A stretch of 59,604 nucleotides of DNA from Alphaproteobacteria bacterium (GCA_019749915.1 JAIEPE010000039.1:1-59604), one strand, 5' to 3'; positions 7,898-18,432 are shown, numbered from the stretch's first letter. The notes: generated from the sequence alone by a model not told the origin. Translations and numbers: made by a program.

Positions 7898-10800
7898 ATG
7901 GAGAGAGAATCTTTAAGCTCCGATGAATATATTCGGCCTAAGCGGATAAAGTTTTTTATGGAAGAAAAAAGCAACACAGGTTTCACGCATTTTTCTCCTC
8001 CACCTATAACGACGGTTAACTCCATAAAGTTTTCTCCTAGAGAAATTGATATCTTAGCGTGTATTACTGGAGAAAGAAAAACTAAGAAAATAGCTATTTC
8101 CTTGTCTCTTTCCCCTAGGACAGTTGAAACCTATATTCGTGATATTATGATTAAACTTGAATGTAATTCACGAAATGGCATTATAGATTTTATAGAAAAA
8201 TCTGGTGAAAAATCCTTCTTAGAATATCATTATTCAAACCTATTAATCCAATCGGAATTTGAGAAAAGTTTGAATGAAGTTGCAAAATTAAATCATGAAG
8301 AATTAACATGTGTCTTGTTGTATGAGGAAGAAGAAAAATCGAAATATTCTTTGTTTCATCTTCTGCAAAAGCATTTTAAACTTAGTGGTTTAAACGTTTC
8401 TTTAAAATTACAAAAAACTTTTGAGTCTTTTCATCAGAACCTTACGCACTCACCGAATGCAGATTATTTTTTTTGCTTAGCTTCTCCTTCTCTTTGGGCC
8501 AAATTTGAAAGGGAAGAGAGACAAATAAGCCACTTTTTTGAGATGAAAAATAATTCTTTGAAAAAAATGTTTTTTCTTTTTCTAGAAGAAAAGTTGGAAA
8601 AAAACCAAGAATTTTTAAGTAATAATTATATGGAAGTTATAAAAGAGAGTGCTTATTACTTTCTAGTTTTAAGAGTTTTTCAGAAGATTCTTCCTCGAAT
8701 CGATATTGAGAAAATCATTGTAAGCTTTAAAAGAGAGTATGAGATCTTCCATAGATCTCCTCATAGTTTCTCTCTTTCTCTCCCTCCTAATCACCAAAAA
8801 GGAGGAAACAAAAAAAATCTTTCTCTAGCTAATATTATATCTCTCTGCAAAATAAGAAAGAGCCAAGGTTTTATAATTATTCTTATCTTAAGCTTATTAA
8901 GCATTGGACTGTTAGGTACAAAAGAAGAAAAATCTGCAGCTAGGGAGAATGCTCTTGCCTCTAATCAAGTAATGCCATTTATTGAGCCTATTCGATCAGA
9001 TCTCATAATTCCAGGGGAAGCTGTTTTTCTCCATCGAGCAGATCTTTTAACCAACCTCGATAGGGTATTTAAAGGAAGTGAAAAAGTTCAGACCATTGCT
9101 CTCATAGGTGTAGGCGGAGCTGGAAAAACGACTCTTGCCCGTCAATACGCTCGTCAGCAAAAAGCAAACGTTATTTGGGAGATTCATGCAGAGACAATTA
9201 ATAGTCTTATTGAGTCTTTTGAAAATCTTGCTTTGGCTCTTTCAACGACAGAAAATGATAAGAAAATATTACGAGAATTGAGGGAGATTAAAATGCTCTC
9301 TGAAAGAGAAAAAAAGATTATTGAATTCGTAAAAATACGACTCAGGGCACGTTCTAATTGGTTTATTATTTATGACAATCTAGAAAGATTTAAGGATGTT
9401 CAAAAATATTTTCCTTTAGATGGAGAAACTTGGGGGCAAGGAAAAGTTCTTATTACAACGCAAGATAGTAATATTCAAAACAATAAGCATGTAAATCGTT
9501 TTGTTTTCGTTAAAGAATTAAATGAAGTAGAAAAATTAAATTTTTTTACTAAGCTTATGAACAGTAAGAGAGCTCTCTCTTATAAATTGCAGAATAATGA
9601 AGACTTAATAGAGTTTCTCAAAATAATTCCTCCATTTCCTTTAGATATTATGATTGCAGTATGTTATTTAAACGCTACAAATAGCTCATATAGAGATTAT
9701 TTAGAAAAATTGTCAAAATATAATAAAGACTTTACAAACATTCAATTAGAGCTTTTAAAGGAAGCTGGGGATTATACAAAAACTCGGTATAGTATTGTGG
9801 CCTTATCCTTACAGCGTCTTGTTAGTACACATAGAGATTTTAAAAACCTTTTACTATTTGTTAGCCTCATCCATTCTCAAAACATTCCAAAAAAACTTTT
9901 AAAAAGTTATGTAAAAGAAGATGTCATTAATAATTTTATATATAACCTGAAAAAATATTCACTTATCATAAATGGTCATTTTTTTAATGATGATGTAACT
10001 TTTAGTATTCATAGAAGTATCCAACCGATAATTTTATCCTACTTTAAACAGACTAATCCTCTGGATGATAATTCTCTTTTAATAAAAAAAGCATCTAATT
10101 CTTTAGAGAAGTATATTAATGACATAATTGCAATGGAAGACTACGCAAAAATGAAAATTTCAGTGAATCATTGTGAAGCCTTCTTAGATCATAGGAAAGT
10201 ACTTAAAGAGGCTACAAGAAATTCCATCGGTTCTTCTTTGGGAAGTATTCACTTTTTTCTTGGAAATTATAATAAATCAAAAGAAATACTAGAGAAAATT
10301 TTTGAGAATGAAAATCCTAAAATTTATAATGTAAGCATGATTAATGGCTTAATTAATTTAGGAAATGTCTACAGAGAGTTAGGCAATTATGAGAAAGCTA
10401 AATATTTATTAGAGGAAAGTTTAAAAATCTATAAAGAACAATTTGTAAAGCATTATGGAATAGCTGTAAGAGCTTTAGGATCTTTAGGAAATGTTTATAG
10501 AAGTTTAGGTGACTATAAAACAGCAAAAGAATTATTTCAGGAAAGCCTTTTAATATGTCAGCAACATCTCCAAAAAAACTATGCTCATACCGCTTATGCT
10601 TTGGCAAATCTTGGTAATGTGCATAGAGAATTAGGGGATTATGAGAAAGCTAAATATTTACTTGAGAAAAGCCTCGATCTCTGTATGAACTATTTTCCTC
10701 AAGAGCATATGGGGGTGGCTTGGGTTATGGTACATTTAGGAAATGTTTACAGGAAAATGGGTAATTATGAGAAAGCCGAGGAACTTCTTACGAAAGGCCT

Positions 10801-11299
10801 TCTTCTTTGTAAAAAATTTCTTCCGAGTAACCATGTTAGGATTGCTCAAATTTCTATGTACTTAGGATATGCATATAAAGATATGGGAGATTATAATAAG
10901 GCAAAAGCTTTCTTGGAACAAAGCTCAATACTTAACAAAAAATGTCGTGATGGTAAGGGATGTATTGAGGCAGCTAATGTTTTAAAAACTTTAGGAGAAA
11001 TTTATCTTTTTTATAATCAATTCGAAAAAGCAGATAGCTATTTTTTAAAAAGTTTATATTCATATCAAAAAAATTTAGACATTGAATTTTATAGAATTCT
11101 TGAAGAATTTTCAGAATTATACTTTAAAAATTTCAATCTATTAGAAAGCAAGAAAAGTTCACAAATTAATGAATATCTGAAAAGTAAGAGCTTAGAATAT
11201 TTAAGAGAATCATTGAAAAATCTAAAAACTTACTTCCCTAAAAATTCTTTAGAAATTAGGAGATTGGAAGAAAAATTAAACACTCGAGAAAGTCAATAA
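7898..11299 (+). CDS. LuxR-HTH / hydrophobic segment / NB-ARC-like NTPase / TPR regulator (STAND type)
   Basis: 1133 aa. Domain order: LuxR-type HTH at about 45-103 (FSPREIDILAC, SLSPRTVETYIRDIMIKLEC); a Lys/Glu-rich linker; one hydrophobic segment at about 324-341 (IIILILSLLSIGLLG) preceded by positive residues; an NB-ARC-like NTPase with Walker A GVGGAGKTT (about 403-411) and Walker B-like WFIIYDN; and about seven 42-residue TPRs of kinesin-light-chain type between 777 and 1060, with repeating LGNVYRELGNYEKAKYLLE. Usual LuxR STAND regulators carry the HTH at the C-terminus and no membrane segment. If the segment spans the membrane, the positive-inside rule would place the NTPase-TPR part outside, as in ToxR or CadC. 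No clear ribosome-binding site is seen. It probably regulates the adjacent cluster (inference). Confidence 0.85.
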   Translation: MERESLSSDEYIRPKRIKFFMEEKSNTGFTHFSPPPITTVNSIKFSPREIDILACITGERKTKKIAISLSLSPRTVETYIRDIMIKLECNSRNGIIDFIEKSGEKSFLEYHYSNLLIQSEFEKSLNEVAKLNHEELTCVLLYEEEEKSKYSLFHLLQKHFKLSGLNVSLKLQKTFESFHQNLTHSPNADYFFCLASPSLWAKFEREERQISHFFEMKNNSLKKMFFLFLEEKLEKNQEFLSNNYMEVIKESAYYFLVLRVFQKILPRIDIEKIIVSFKREYEIFHRSPHSFSLSLPPNHQKGGNKKNLSLANIISLCKIRKSQGFIIILILSLLSIGLLGTKEEKSAARENALASNQVMPFIEPIRSDLIIPGEAVFLHRADLLTNLDRVFKGSEKVQTIALIGVGGAGKTTLARQYARQQKANVIWEIHAETINSLIESFENLALALSTTENDKKILRELREIKMLSEREKKIIEFVKIRLRARSNWFIIYDNLERFKDVQKYFPLDGETWGQGKVLITTQDSNIQNNKHVNRFVFVKELNEVEKLNFFTKLMNSKRALSYKLQNNEDLIEFLKIIPPFPLDIMIAVCYLNATNSSYRDYLEKLSKYNKDFTNIQLELLKEAGDYTKTRYSIVALSLQRLVSTHRDFKNLLLFVSLIHSQNIPKKLLKSYVKEDVINNFIYNLKKYSLIINGHFFNDDVTFSIHRSIQPIILSYFKQTNPLDDNSLLIKKASNSLEKYINDIIAMEDYAKMKISVNHCEAFLDHRKVLKEATRNSIGSSLGSIHFFLGNYNKSKEILEKIFENENPKIYNVSMINGLINLGNVYRELGNYEKAKYLLEESLKIYKEQFVKHYGIAVRALGSLGNVYRSLGDYKTAKELFQESLLICQQHLQKNYAHTAYALANLGNVHRELGDYEKAKYLLEKSLDLCMNYFPQEHMGVAWVMVHLGNVYRKMGNYEKAEELLTKGLLLCKKFLPSNHVRIAQISMYLGYAYKDMGDYNKAKAFLEQSSILNKKCRDGKGCIEAANVLKTLGEIYLFYNQFEKADSYFLKSLYSYQKNLDIEFYRILEEFSELYFKNFNLLESKKSSQINEYLKSKSLEYLRESLKNLKTYFPKNSLEIRRLEEKLNTRESQ

Positions 11300-11324
11300 T
11301 CTTTTTGCTCGACCTTTGAAGGAT

Positions 11325-11341
11325 TCCGTATAATTTACGGA
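11325..11341. terminator. Short hairpin after the STAND regulator gene
   Basis: TCCGTA and TACGGA pair around a TAATT loop, 25 bases after the stop at 11299. No clean T run follows (TATTATAAAAAAAG), so it is a weak terminator at best and could equally be a protein-binding palindrome. Confidence 0.3.
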
Positions 11342-11407
11342 TATTATAAAAAAAGTTTATATGTTTTTTATGTGTTAATTTAAAAAAATACAAAAGGAAA
11401 TCTACAC

Positions 11408-11794
11408 ATGAAAACAAGTAAAAATTTTAAATTATGCTTGCCTACTTTCTTACTTTTGTTCTCTTTATGTATGAACAATTCTACTTTTGCAGAAAGAGAG
11501 GAAGAAAATACTTCAAAACCCATTTGTAAAAGTAAGTTTTCTTTCGCTCCTTCGCAAAAGAAAAAACTTAAAAATATTTCATTAGAACCTTTTGTATGTT
11601 CATTATTGGAAGATGATAATACTAATAGATCATCTCTCTCTGGTGATATAAAAGAACAAAAAAAATTAAATAAAAATAATAATAAAACAGCGCATTTCAC
11701 AGGATTATTTTTGAAGGGTTTGCGAGATCTTGCTGTAGGGGTAGTGCATTGTTCTACCTATAATCCATATAACTTTAGTGGCTATTCTAGATAA
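11408..11794 (+). CDS. Small secreted protein of unknown function
   Basis: 128 aa. Residues 1-29 form a signal peptide (KTSK, then a hydrophobic run LPTFLLLFSL, then STFA before ER). The mature part is Lys-, Asn- and Ser-rich, with two Cys near its start and middle, and ends GLRDLAVGVVHCSTYNPYNFSGYSR. No known domain is recognised. AAAGGA lies upstream of the ATG. Base composition is AT-rich like the genes before it, so it sits at the edge of the accessory region. It stands alone in its orientation, followed by about 110 bases of non-coding sequence. Confidence 0.6.
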   Translation: MKTSKNFKLCLPTFLLLFSLCMNNSTFAEREEENTSKPICKSKFSFAPSQKKKLKNISLEPFVCSLLEDDNTNRSSLSGDIKEQKKLNKNNNKTAHFTGLFLKGLRDLAVGVVHCSTYNPYNFSGYSR

Positions 11795-11905
11795 CACGAA
11801 AAAGTGTTATAAAGTGACATATGTAGGAGTTTAATAGTTTTTCAGAAGACAATTTCGGGCTATTCAATTTCTTTTAAGGATAAGAGCAAAATAGAAATTA
11901 GTAAA

Positions 11906-12130
11906 TTATTCCCCACAAACCTCTGCGGGAGAACACACCTCCATTACAGGAGGACATTCCTCTGCTATAGACCATTCCTCAAGTTTTGGATTAGGGTAGG
12001 GGCGAGGATAGGTGATAACGGCATCTTCAGGAGGTTGCGGGGGTAATTTGAGTCCACAGCCCGTTAAAAAACTGCAAAGAGGGAGGAGACAAAGAAGGGC
12101 AATAATTAGCCCATCTCTCCTTACGGTCAT
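11906..12130 (-). CDS. Small lipoprotein, LptM-like, with a repeat at its 5' end
   Basis: 74 aa from the ATG at 12130. A hydrophobic run ends in the lipobox LTGC, followed by GLKLPPQPP and a Pro-rich tail. CGLK followed by Pro-rich sequence resembles the LptM/YifL lipoproteins that help mature the LPS transport pore; the match is short and the long acidic Cys-containing tail is unusual. The reading frame stays open to 12226, and that extension runs through palindromic repeat A (12126-12170), where it would encode KKILSSPYGFLRMT. Either the extension is untranslated and the repeat supplies the start region, or the repeat is carried in-frame. Confidence 0.6.
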   Translation of the reverse strand: MTVRRDGLIIALLCLLPLCSFLTGCGLKLPPQPPEDAVITYPRPYPNPKLEEWSIAEECPPVMEVCSPAEVCGE

Positions 12131-12170
12131 CCTGAGGAACCCGTAGGGCGAGCTCAGGATCTTTTTCAGT
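12126..12170. repeat. Palindromic repeat A, copy 1
   Basis: GTCATCCTGAGG pairs with the later CTCAGGATCTTT around an inner palindrome. The same unit occurs at 26021-26124, 45845-45943 and 55408-55517. This copy overlaps the start codon of the lipoprotein gene on the minus strand, unlike the others, which are intergenic. Confidence 0.8.
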
Positions 12171-12276
12171 AATATCTTATAAATCCATTTTCTTGCAGGT
12201 TTGTGCGTGTTCATGTTGAATCTCATTCGAGTTTAGCATATGATTTTATTATAAATACTTATTTCGGAGAAATAGC

Positions 12277-12831
12277 ATGTCCTTTTGGAAAAAGAAAGAT
12301 AATCTCATTATCACAGGTTTTGTGGTTGTGTTTTTTACAGGCCTAACGGTTTGGCTCAATCTATGCAATGTCAATGCGGCCTTTTATTCTTCAAACACGG
12401 TTAGTCCATCTCAGGTTCCCTTTATTGATAAGGATGAAAATGCCCTGACACTTAGCAGTTTTCAAGGAAAGCCTTTAGTTGTTAATATGTGGGCTACCTG
12501 GTGCCCCAGTTGCGTTAAAAAGATGGGAAGTTTCCATCGTTTTACAGAAAAATTTGAAGCGGCCGGTGGTCAAGTTCTGAACATTTCCCAAGATAAAAGT
12601 GTGGGGCCCGTGCGCGCTTATTATGCACGCAATGGCTTTCATTTTCCCCTTTATCTAGATACTACGGGGCAACTCTTGGATGCCTTTAATGGCACGGGGC
12701 TTCCGACGACCATTTTTATTGGCTCTTCCGGTCAAGAAATGGGGCGCATTCGTGGTGGTTTTGACTGGGATAGTCCAGAAGCGGCAGTCCTTGTGCAAAA
12801 ATATTTTGGGTTGACCCTTACAAATAAATAA
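12277..12831 (+). CDS. TlpA-like membrane-anchored thioredoxin
   Basis: 184 aa. An N-terminal membrane anchor (about 10-30, [17 protein letters not shown]) is followed by a thioredoxin fold with the redox motif [10 protein letters not shown] (about 72-81) and the cis-Pro region [10 protein letters not shown]. Such periplasm-facing proteins reduce disulfides, often for cytochrome c or oxidase maturation; the exact partner is not shown. The next gene, methylmalonyl-CoA mutase, starts 22 bases after the stop, so the two may be cotranscribed without an obvious functional link. CGGAGAAAT just before the ATG provides a ribosome-binding site. Confidence 0.85.
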   Translation: MSFWKKKDNLIITGFVVVFFTGLTVWLNLCNVNAAFYSSNTVSPSQVPFIDKDENALTLSSFQGKPLVVNMWATWCPSCVKKMGSFHRFTEKFEAAGGQVLNISQDKSVGPVRAYYARNGFHFPLYLDTTGQLLDAFNGTGLPTTIFIGSSGQEMGRIRGGFDWDSPEAAVLVQKYFGLTLTNK

Positions 12832-12853
12832 AGTGGGGGAGGGGGTGCCACCC

Positions 12854-14986
12854 ATGTCAAAGGAAGAATGGGAGAAAAAGGTAAGGGCTGAGCTTAAAGA
12901 CAAGGATCCTCAAAGGCTTCTCTGGAAAACCCCTGAAGGAATTGACATCAAACCTCTCTACACCCTTGAAGATCTCAAAGATATTGCTGAGATTTCCTCC
13001 TATCCTGGTTGTTTTCCCTATCTCCGTGGTCCTCGGGCGACTATGTATACCAACCGCCCGTGGACCTTGCGTCAATATGCAGGCTTTTCCACAGCTGAAG
13101 ACAGCAACAAGTTTTATCGAGATAATCTAAGAGCTGGCCAACATGGTCTATCTGTTGCTTTTGATCTGCCTACTCATAGAGGTTATGATTCCGACCATCC
13201 TCGAGTTGTGGGAGATGTAGGCAAAGCAGGAGTTGCCATCGATACGGTTGAGGATATGAAAGTCCTCTTTGAGGGCATTCCCTTAGATAAGGTCAGTGTT
13301 TCCATGACCATGAATGGAGCCGTGATTCCTATTATGGCTGCCTTTATTGTGGCAGCAGAAGAGCAAGGGGTTTCTCCTGTCCAACTAAAGGGGACCATGC
13401 AAAATGATATTCTCAAAGAGTTCATGGTGCGTAACACCTATATCTATCCGCCTGAGCCCAGCATGTACCTTGTGGCGGACATTATGGAATATACAAGCCA
13501 GCACATGCCCGACTTTAATTCCATTTCTGTTTCTGGGTATCATATGCATGAGGCGGGAGCGACGGCAGTTGAGGAGTTAGCTTTTACCTTGGCCGATGGG
13601 CTGGAGTATGTCCGGACAGCCCTTAAGCGCGGTTTGCCTATTGATGCTTTTGCGCCGCGCTTGTCCTTCTTTTTTGGCATTGGCATGAACTTTTTCATGG
13701 AAATTGCCAAACTGCGTGCCGCCCGAGTTTTATGGGCTGAAATGATGACGCCCTTTAAGCCGCAAAATCCTCAGAGTCTGATGTTGCGTACTCACTGCCA
13801 GACTTCGGGCGTGAGCCTTGCCGCTCAAGATCCCCTGAATAATATAGTCCGCACAACTCTTGAAGCCTTATCCGCTGTTTTAGGTGGAACTCAATCCCTT
13901 CATACGGACTCCTATGATGAAGCAGTGGGGCTGCCCACCCCCAAATCGGCGCGGGTGGCCCGTAACACCCAGCTAATTTTGGCGGAGGAAACGGGTATCC
14001 CTCATGTGATTGATCCTCTAGGGGGAAGCTATTATGTGGAGGCCCTAACCCATAGCCTTAAAACCCATGCAAAGGCCCTGATTGATGAGGTGGAGGCCTT
14101 AGGAGGCATGACAAAAGCTATCCTTGAAGGAATACCCAAATTGCGTATCGAAGAATCAGCGGCAAAACGTCAGGCCCGCATTGATTTGGGGCAGGAAACC
14201 ATTGTGGGTGTAAACAAATATACTCTTGAAGAGCCGCCCCTTGAGATTCTGGAGATTGATGCTTCCAAGGTTCGAGAAGGTCAAATCAAGCGTTTGGAGC
14301 ATACCAAAAAGAGGCGAGATGGCAAGCTTGTGGAGCAACTTTTAGAACAGCTGACCCAAGCAGCCGAGGCGGGTACCAATGTTATGCCCCTGGCCATAGA
14401 AGCTATGAGAGCACGGGCAACAGTAGGGGAGGTGTCAAACGCTCTTGAGAAAATATTTACCCGTTATGAAGCGCCGACGCGTACCATCCATGGAGTCTAT
14501 GGAGCTCTTTATGAGGCCGAACGGCCAGAAGAAGTCGCTGCTTTTCATAAGCGTATGGAGGGTTTTGAAAAGAGGGTCGGTGAAAAACCGCACATGATGG
14601 TGGCCAAATTAGGGCAAGATGGCCACGAGCGGGGAGCTAAAGTTATCGCAAGTGCCTTTGAGGATTTAGGGTTTCAAGTAGATGTAGGGCCTTTATTTCA
14701 AACTCCTGAGGAAGCCGCAAAGGCGGCTGTCCAAAAGAAAGTCCATGTCCTCGGTCTTTCCAGCCAAGCAGCGGGACATCATGTTTTAGTCCCTCAAGTT
14801 CTCAAAGCCCTTAGAGAGGCAGGAGGTCAAGATATCCTTGTGGTGTGCGGGGGTGTCATTCCTCCTCAAGATTATGAAAAGCTTTATGCCCAAGGGGTGG
14901 CCGCCATTTTTGGACCAGGTACCCCCCTCTTAAAGGCGGCAGAAACTATTTTAACTTTGTTAGAGAAAAACTACAAAATTTCTTGA
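12854..14986 (+). CDS. scpA: Methylmalonyl-CoA mutase
   Basis: 710 aa from the ATG at 12854; the frame extends to GTG 12833, but GGGGGAGGGGG lies just upstream of the ATG. Interconverts (R)-methylmalonyl-CoA and succinyl-CoA with adenosylcobalamin. The N-terminal catalytic barrel carries [20 protein letters not shown] and the C-terminal domain the B12 motif GQDGHERG with cobalt ligand His591, followed by [10 protein letters not shown] and VVCGGVIPP. The length fits a full catalytic subunit. No small subunit, epimerase or MeaB chaperone gene lies in the window. It implies access to cobalamin and propionyl-CoA or odd-chain/branched substrate catabolism. Confidence 0.95.
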   Translation: MSKEEWEKKVRAELKDKDPQRLLWKTPEGIDIKPLYTLEDLKDIAEISSYPGCFPYLRGPRATMYTNRPWTLRQYAGFSTAEDSNKFYRDNLRAGQHGLSVAFDLPTHRGYDSDHPRVVGDVGKAGVAIDTVEDMKVLFEGIPLDKVSVSMTMNGAVIPIMAAFIVAAEEQGVSPVQLKGTMQNDILKEFMVRNTYIYPPEPSMYLVADIMEYTSQHMPDFNSISVSGYHMHEAGATAVEELAFTLADGLEYVRTALKRGLPIDAFAPRLSFFFGIGMNFFMEIAKLRAARVLWAEMMTPFKPQNPQSLMLRTHCQTSGVSLAAQDPLNNIVRTTLEALSAVLGGTQSLHTDSYDEAVGLPTPKSARVARNTQLILAEETGIPHVIDPLGGSYYVEALTHSLKTHAKALIDEVEALGGMTKAILEGIPKLRIEESAAKRQARIDLGQETIVGVNKYTLEEPPLEILEIDASKVREGQIKRLEHTKKRRDGKLVEQLLEQLTQAAEAGTNVMPLAIEAMRARATVGEVSNALEKIFTRYEAPTRTIHGVYGALYEAERPEEVAAFHKRMEGFEKRVGEKPHMMVAKLGQDGHERGAKVIASAFEDLGFQVDVGPLFQTPEEAAKAAVQKKVHVLGLSSQAAGHHVLVPQVLKALREAGGQDILVVCGGVIPPQDYEKLYAQGVAAIFGPGTPLLKAAETILTLLEKNYKIS

Positions 14987-15011
14987 CAGTTTTTGAGGGA
15001 CAGGGTAGTGA
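14983..15011 (+). promoter_or_regulatory. Possible promoter for rplU-rpmA
   Basis: A perfect TTGACA (14983-14988), overlapping the end of the mutase gene, is followed after 17 bases by TAGTGA (15006-15011), a weak -10. It is placed correctly for transcription of rplU. Only the -35 is convincing. Confidence 0.3.
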
Positions 15012-15082
15012 AGAGGCATATCTGGGCAGAGTTTCCAGGAGATATTGCCAGTGTTGGCCTTTTGAATAAGTGAGAGATGCGC

Positions 15083-15556
15083 ATGTTTGCAATCATTAAA
15101 ACCGGCGGAAAACAATATAAAGTAGCCGCAAATGACGTTATTAAAGTTGAGAAGCTCATCGGTGCTTCGGGTGACACCATTGAGTTTTCAGACGTCCTAA
15201 TGATGGGTGAGGGAAGTTCCGTTAAGGTTGGAGAACCTTTAGTCTCTAACGCGCGGGTTTGTGGTACAGTTTTAGATCAAATTCGTGACGATAAGGTGAT
15301 TATCTTTAAAAAGAATCGTCGCCATAATTATCGTCGTAAGAATGGCCATCGCCAATATTTAACGGTTGTGCGTATTACGGACATTTTAGCTGAAGGCCAA
15401 TCCCCAGCGAAGGCAAAAGCTCTTGCTCCAAAAGCCGAAGCTAATACAGTTAAGGAAAAGCCAGTGGCTGCAAAATCAGTTGAAAAAAAACCTGCTGTAG
15501 CGAAGAAAGCTGCGCCTAAGGCTGCAAAGCCTTCATCAAAACCTTCAAAGGAATAA
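15083..15556 (+). CDS. rplU: 50S ribosomal protein L21, with C-terminal extension
   Basis: 157 aa; binds 23S rRNA in the large subunit. The start [14 protein letters not shown] at 15083 matches the family; the ATG at 15077 is only 6 bases upstream. The conserved core ends near residue 103 ([11 protein letters not shown]). About 50 residues of Lys/Ala/Pro-rich tail follow ([20 protein letters not shown]), longer than the usual 103-aa protein; similar basic tails occur on L21 of other alphaproteobacteria. The order rplU-rpmA-obgE is classical, and rpmA starts 13 bases downstream. Confidence 0.96.
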   Translation: MFAIIKTGGKQYKVAANDVIKVEKLIGASGDTIEFSDVLMMGEGSSVKVGEPLVSNARVCGTVLDQIRDDKVIIFKKNRRHNYRRKNGHRQYLTVVRITDILAEGQSPAKAKALAPKAEANTVKEKPVAAKSVEKKPAVAKKAAPKAAKPSSKPSKE

Positions 15557-15569
15557 GGAGACCTCAGAG

Positions 15570-15827
15570 ATGGCACAAAAGAAAGCTGGAGGAAGTTCCC
15601 GTAACGGTCGCGATTCAGCAGGACGTCGCCTTGGCGTTAAGAAATTTGGCGGAGAAGCTGTTATTCCAGGGAATATCATTATTCGCCAGCGGGGCACCCA
15701 GTACTACCCTGGTAAGCTTGTTGGTATGGGGCGCGATCACACGCTTTTTGCTCTTGCTGAAGGCCATGTCAAGTTTGCTTGCAAGTCAAATGGGCGGATG
15801 TTTGTTTCTGTCGAGACGAGTAATTAG
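15570..15827 (+). CDS. rpmA: 50S ribosomal protein L27
   Basis: 85 aa, near the peptidyl-transferase centre of the large subunit. It begins [20 protein letters not shown], the typical L27 N-terminus without the cleavable extension found in Firmicutes, followed by LGVKKFGGE and RQRGT. AAGGAG precedes the ATG. It is cotranscribed with rplU; the 195 bases to obgE contain palindromic repeat B. Confidence 0.97.
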   Translation: MAQKKAGGSSRNGRDSAGRRLGVKKFGGEAVIPGNIIIRQRGTQYYPGKLVGMGRDHTLFALAEGHVKFACKSNGRMFVSVETSN

Positions 15828-15836
15828 TTATTAGAG

Positions 15837-15931
15837 GTCATTGCGAGCCCACGTAGTGGGCGCGGCAATCCATTGATTCATTGGAAAGATGGATTGCTTC
15901 GTCGGGTCTTCGACCCTTCTCGCAGTGACGA
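15837..15931. repeat. Palindromic repeat B, copy 1
   Basis: About 95 bases, beginning GTCATTGCGAGCCCACGTAG and ending CTTCTCGCAGTGACG, with inner palindromes AGCCCAC/GTGGGC and GGGTC/GACCC and the pair GCAATCCA/TGGATTGC. Copy 2 at 35577-35670 is its near-perfect reverse complement. It separates rpmA from obgE. Confidence 0.9.
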
Positions 15932-15989
15932 AAAAACGTGGTTTCCCTTGGTATATAAAAATCTGTCCAGTGGCGAGACCAAAATCTAA

Positions 15990-17012
<1,023 letters not shown>

Positions 17013-17079
17013 TAATTTCTAAATTAATTTCAATTACTATTAAAGTATAGATGATTCTCATAAAGTGGGGAGGCTCGTT

Positions 17080-17409
17080 ATGACACATGAAGAAGCAATC
17101 CGCAAACGCGTTAAAACCTTGAAGCAGTTTTATATGGACGTTTTTACTTTTATTCTCGTCAATAGCATCATTGTTTTAATTTGGCTTGTTTTCGATCAGA
17201 CGGGCACCTTTTGGCCCAAGTATCTTATCGTGATTTGGGGTATTATTCTAATTTACAAAGCCTCTCGCAAAGGTGTTTTGCCTCTTATATTTCATCGCTC
17301 GTCCCTTTTTAGTCATGAGTGGGAAGAACGTAAGGTGCGCGAGCTCATGCGTAAACAGGCTCTTCACGATAGAAATACCTTAGAAAAAGATAAAAATAAG
17401 AAGAAGTAA
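17080..17409 (+). CDS. 2TM-domain membrane protein
   Basis: 109 aa from the ATG at 17080; GTGGGGAGG 6 bases upstream is its ribosome-binding site, so the in-frame GTG at 17065 is not needed. Two membrane segments (VFTFILVNSIIVLIWLVF and YLIVIWGIILIYKA) are flanked by a basic N-terminus with KRVKTLKQFYMDV and a basic C-terminus containing WEERKVRELM. This matches the small 2TM domain found alone or with histidine kinases. No function is established. It follows obgE by 67 bases. Confidence 0.75.
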   Translation: MTHEEAIRKRVKTLKQFYMDVFTFILVNSIIVLIWLVFDQTGTFWPKYLIVIWGIILIYKASRKGVLPLIFHRSSLFSHEWEERKVRELMRKQALHDRNTLEKDKNKKK

Positions 17410-17420
17410 TTAATATTTTT

Positions 17421-17565
17421 ATGGACCCCGTGGTAAATTCGCGGGGCGTCAATGATGTGTATGGCGGATAAAGTAATTTTGACGTCCCGTGACTTGATCG
17501 CGAGATCTATTCTTTGTGCTTCTCTAGACCCCGTGGCTTGACAGCGGGGGCCATCTCGACAAAAC
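17421..17565. repeat. Palindromic repeat C, copy 1 (three half-units)
   Basis: Units at about 17422-17450 (GGACCCCGTGG...GCGGGGCGTC), 17481-17508 (GACGTCCCGTG...CGCGAGATC, opposite orientation) and 17525-17552 (AGACCCCGTGG...AGCGGGGGCC). Each resembles GGACCCCGCGGTCAAGCCGC. Other copies are at 28378, 38071 and 45774. It fills most of the 265-base gap after the 2TM gene. Confidence 0.8.
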
Positions 17566-17674
17566 CTCTTTCCGCGAAGAGAAAGAGGCTAAGATTAAAG
17601 ACGATTCAACAACTCACGAATTCATAAATTGTTCTGATGGATGAGATGGCGGAAACAGATAAAGAATGTCTCCC

Positions 17675-18142
17675 TCATTTACGGGATTGACAGCGTTCTT
17701 TAAACAAACGTACAGCACGTTCCTCTTCAAGAGATGTTCTTAACACTGCAGCTTCAGCCTTAGATGCTTTGAGTTCATCCTCAAGTTCTGTAAGTCGAGA
17801 AGTAAGCTGTTTTTCTATCTCTTCCTGGGCGGCTATTTCAGCGTTAGATAATGAGCTTTGGGTTGAGCTTGCTGGAGAGGCAGTGATCTTCGGTGAAAAA
17901 CCTTCGGAATCCGCAGAAAAATCGAATTCTATGGGAAAAGGTGTGGGAAAAGTATCTTTGGGAAATGGCTCAAAAGCGTCCTCTTCAATAGCAGTTTCTG
18001 GCTCAGGAGCGTGCCATGAAGCACTCGAAGATCTGGGGGCATTTGTCTCTGAAGAGGACAAATCATCTCTCCCTTCCATTGCATAAACGCTGCACGATAA
18101 GGTAAGAAGGGCAGAAATAGCATACACATTTTTTTTAAACAT
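17675..18142 (-). CDS. Secreted coiled-coil protein with MEG mature N-terminus
   Basis: 155 aa. Signal peptide about 1-21 (FKKNVYAISALLTLSCSVYA), with the mature chain starting MEGRDD. A Ser/Pro/acidic low-complexity stretch (about 25-90) is followed by a predicted coiled coil (about 105-148, EEIEKQLTSRLTELEDELKA). No family is recognised. A separate gene at 34032-34496 has the same layout: signal, MEG, Pro/Ser-rich spacer, charged helix. The gene stands alone between repeat C and the tRNA pair. Function unknown. Confidence 0.7.
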   Translation of the reverse strand: MFKKNVYAISALLTLSCSVYAMEGRDDLSSSETNAPRSSSASWHAPEPETAIEEDAFEPFPKDTFPTPFPIEFDFSADSEGFSPKITASPASSTQSSLSNAEIAAQEEIEKQLTSRLTELEDELKASKAEAAVLRTSLEEERAVRLFKERCQSRK

Positions 18143-18356
18143 TCACTAAACTCCTAAGAGGGGTTATTTATTGATTTAAAGCTCGATAATCTCGAGTAAG
18201 TTTAAAATCAACTATTATAGGATCTCCTGTTCTTATTTTGTCAATCCGAAAAGCAAAGCAAAAAGAACCCCACACACATACTATTAAATTTCTAATTTAT
18301 TCTCCCTAACAGGGCTGGACAAAAGGCCTTTTTTTCTTTATGACCTATGCTGATGG

Positions 18357-18432
<76 letters not shown>

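Noticed and set aside
11380-11700. 106-aa minus-strand frame opposite the small secreted protein
   Set aside because: The plus-strand frame has a good signal peptide and ribosome-binding site; the minus frame has neither.
12833-12853. GTG 12833 as the methylmalonyl-CoA mutase start
   Set aside because: The intervening G-rich sequence is the ribosome-binding site for ATG 12854, and the extra 7 residues do not match the family.
15328-15576. 82-aa Ala-rich minus frame opposite the L21 tail
   Set aside because: Created by the Lys/Ala-rich codons of the L21 extension; overlaps rpmA's leader and has no support.
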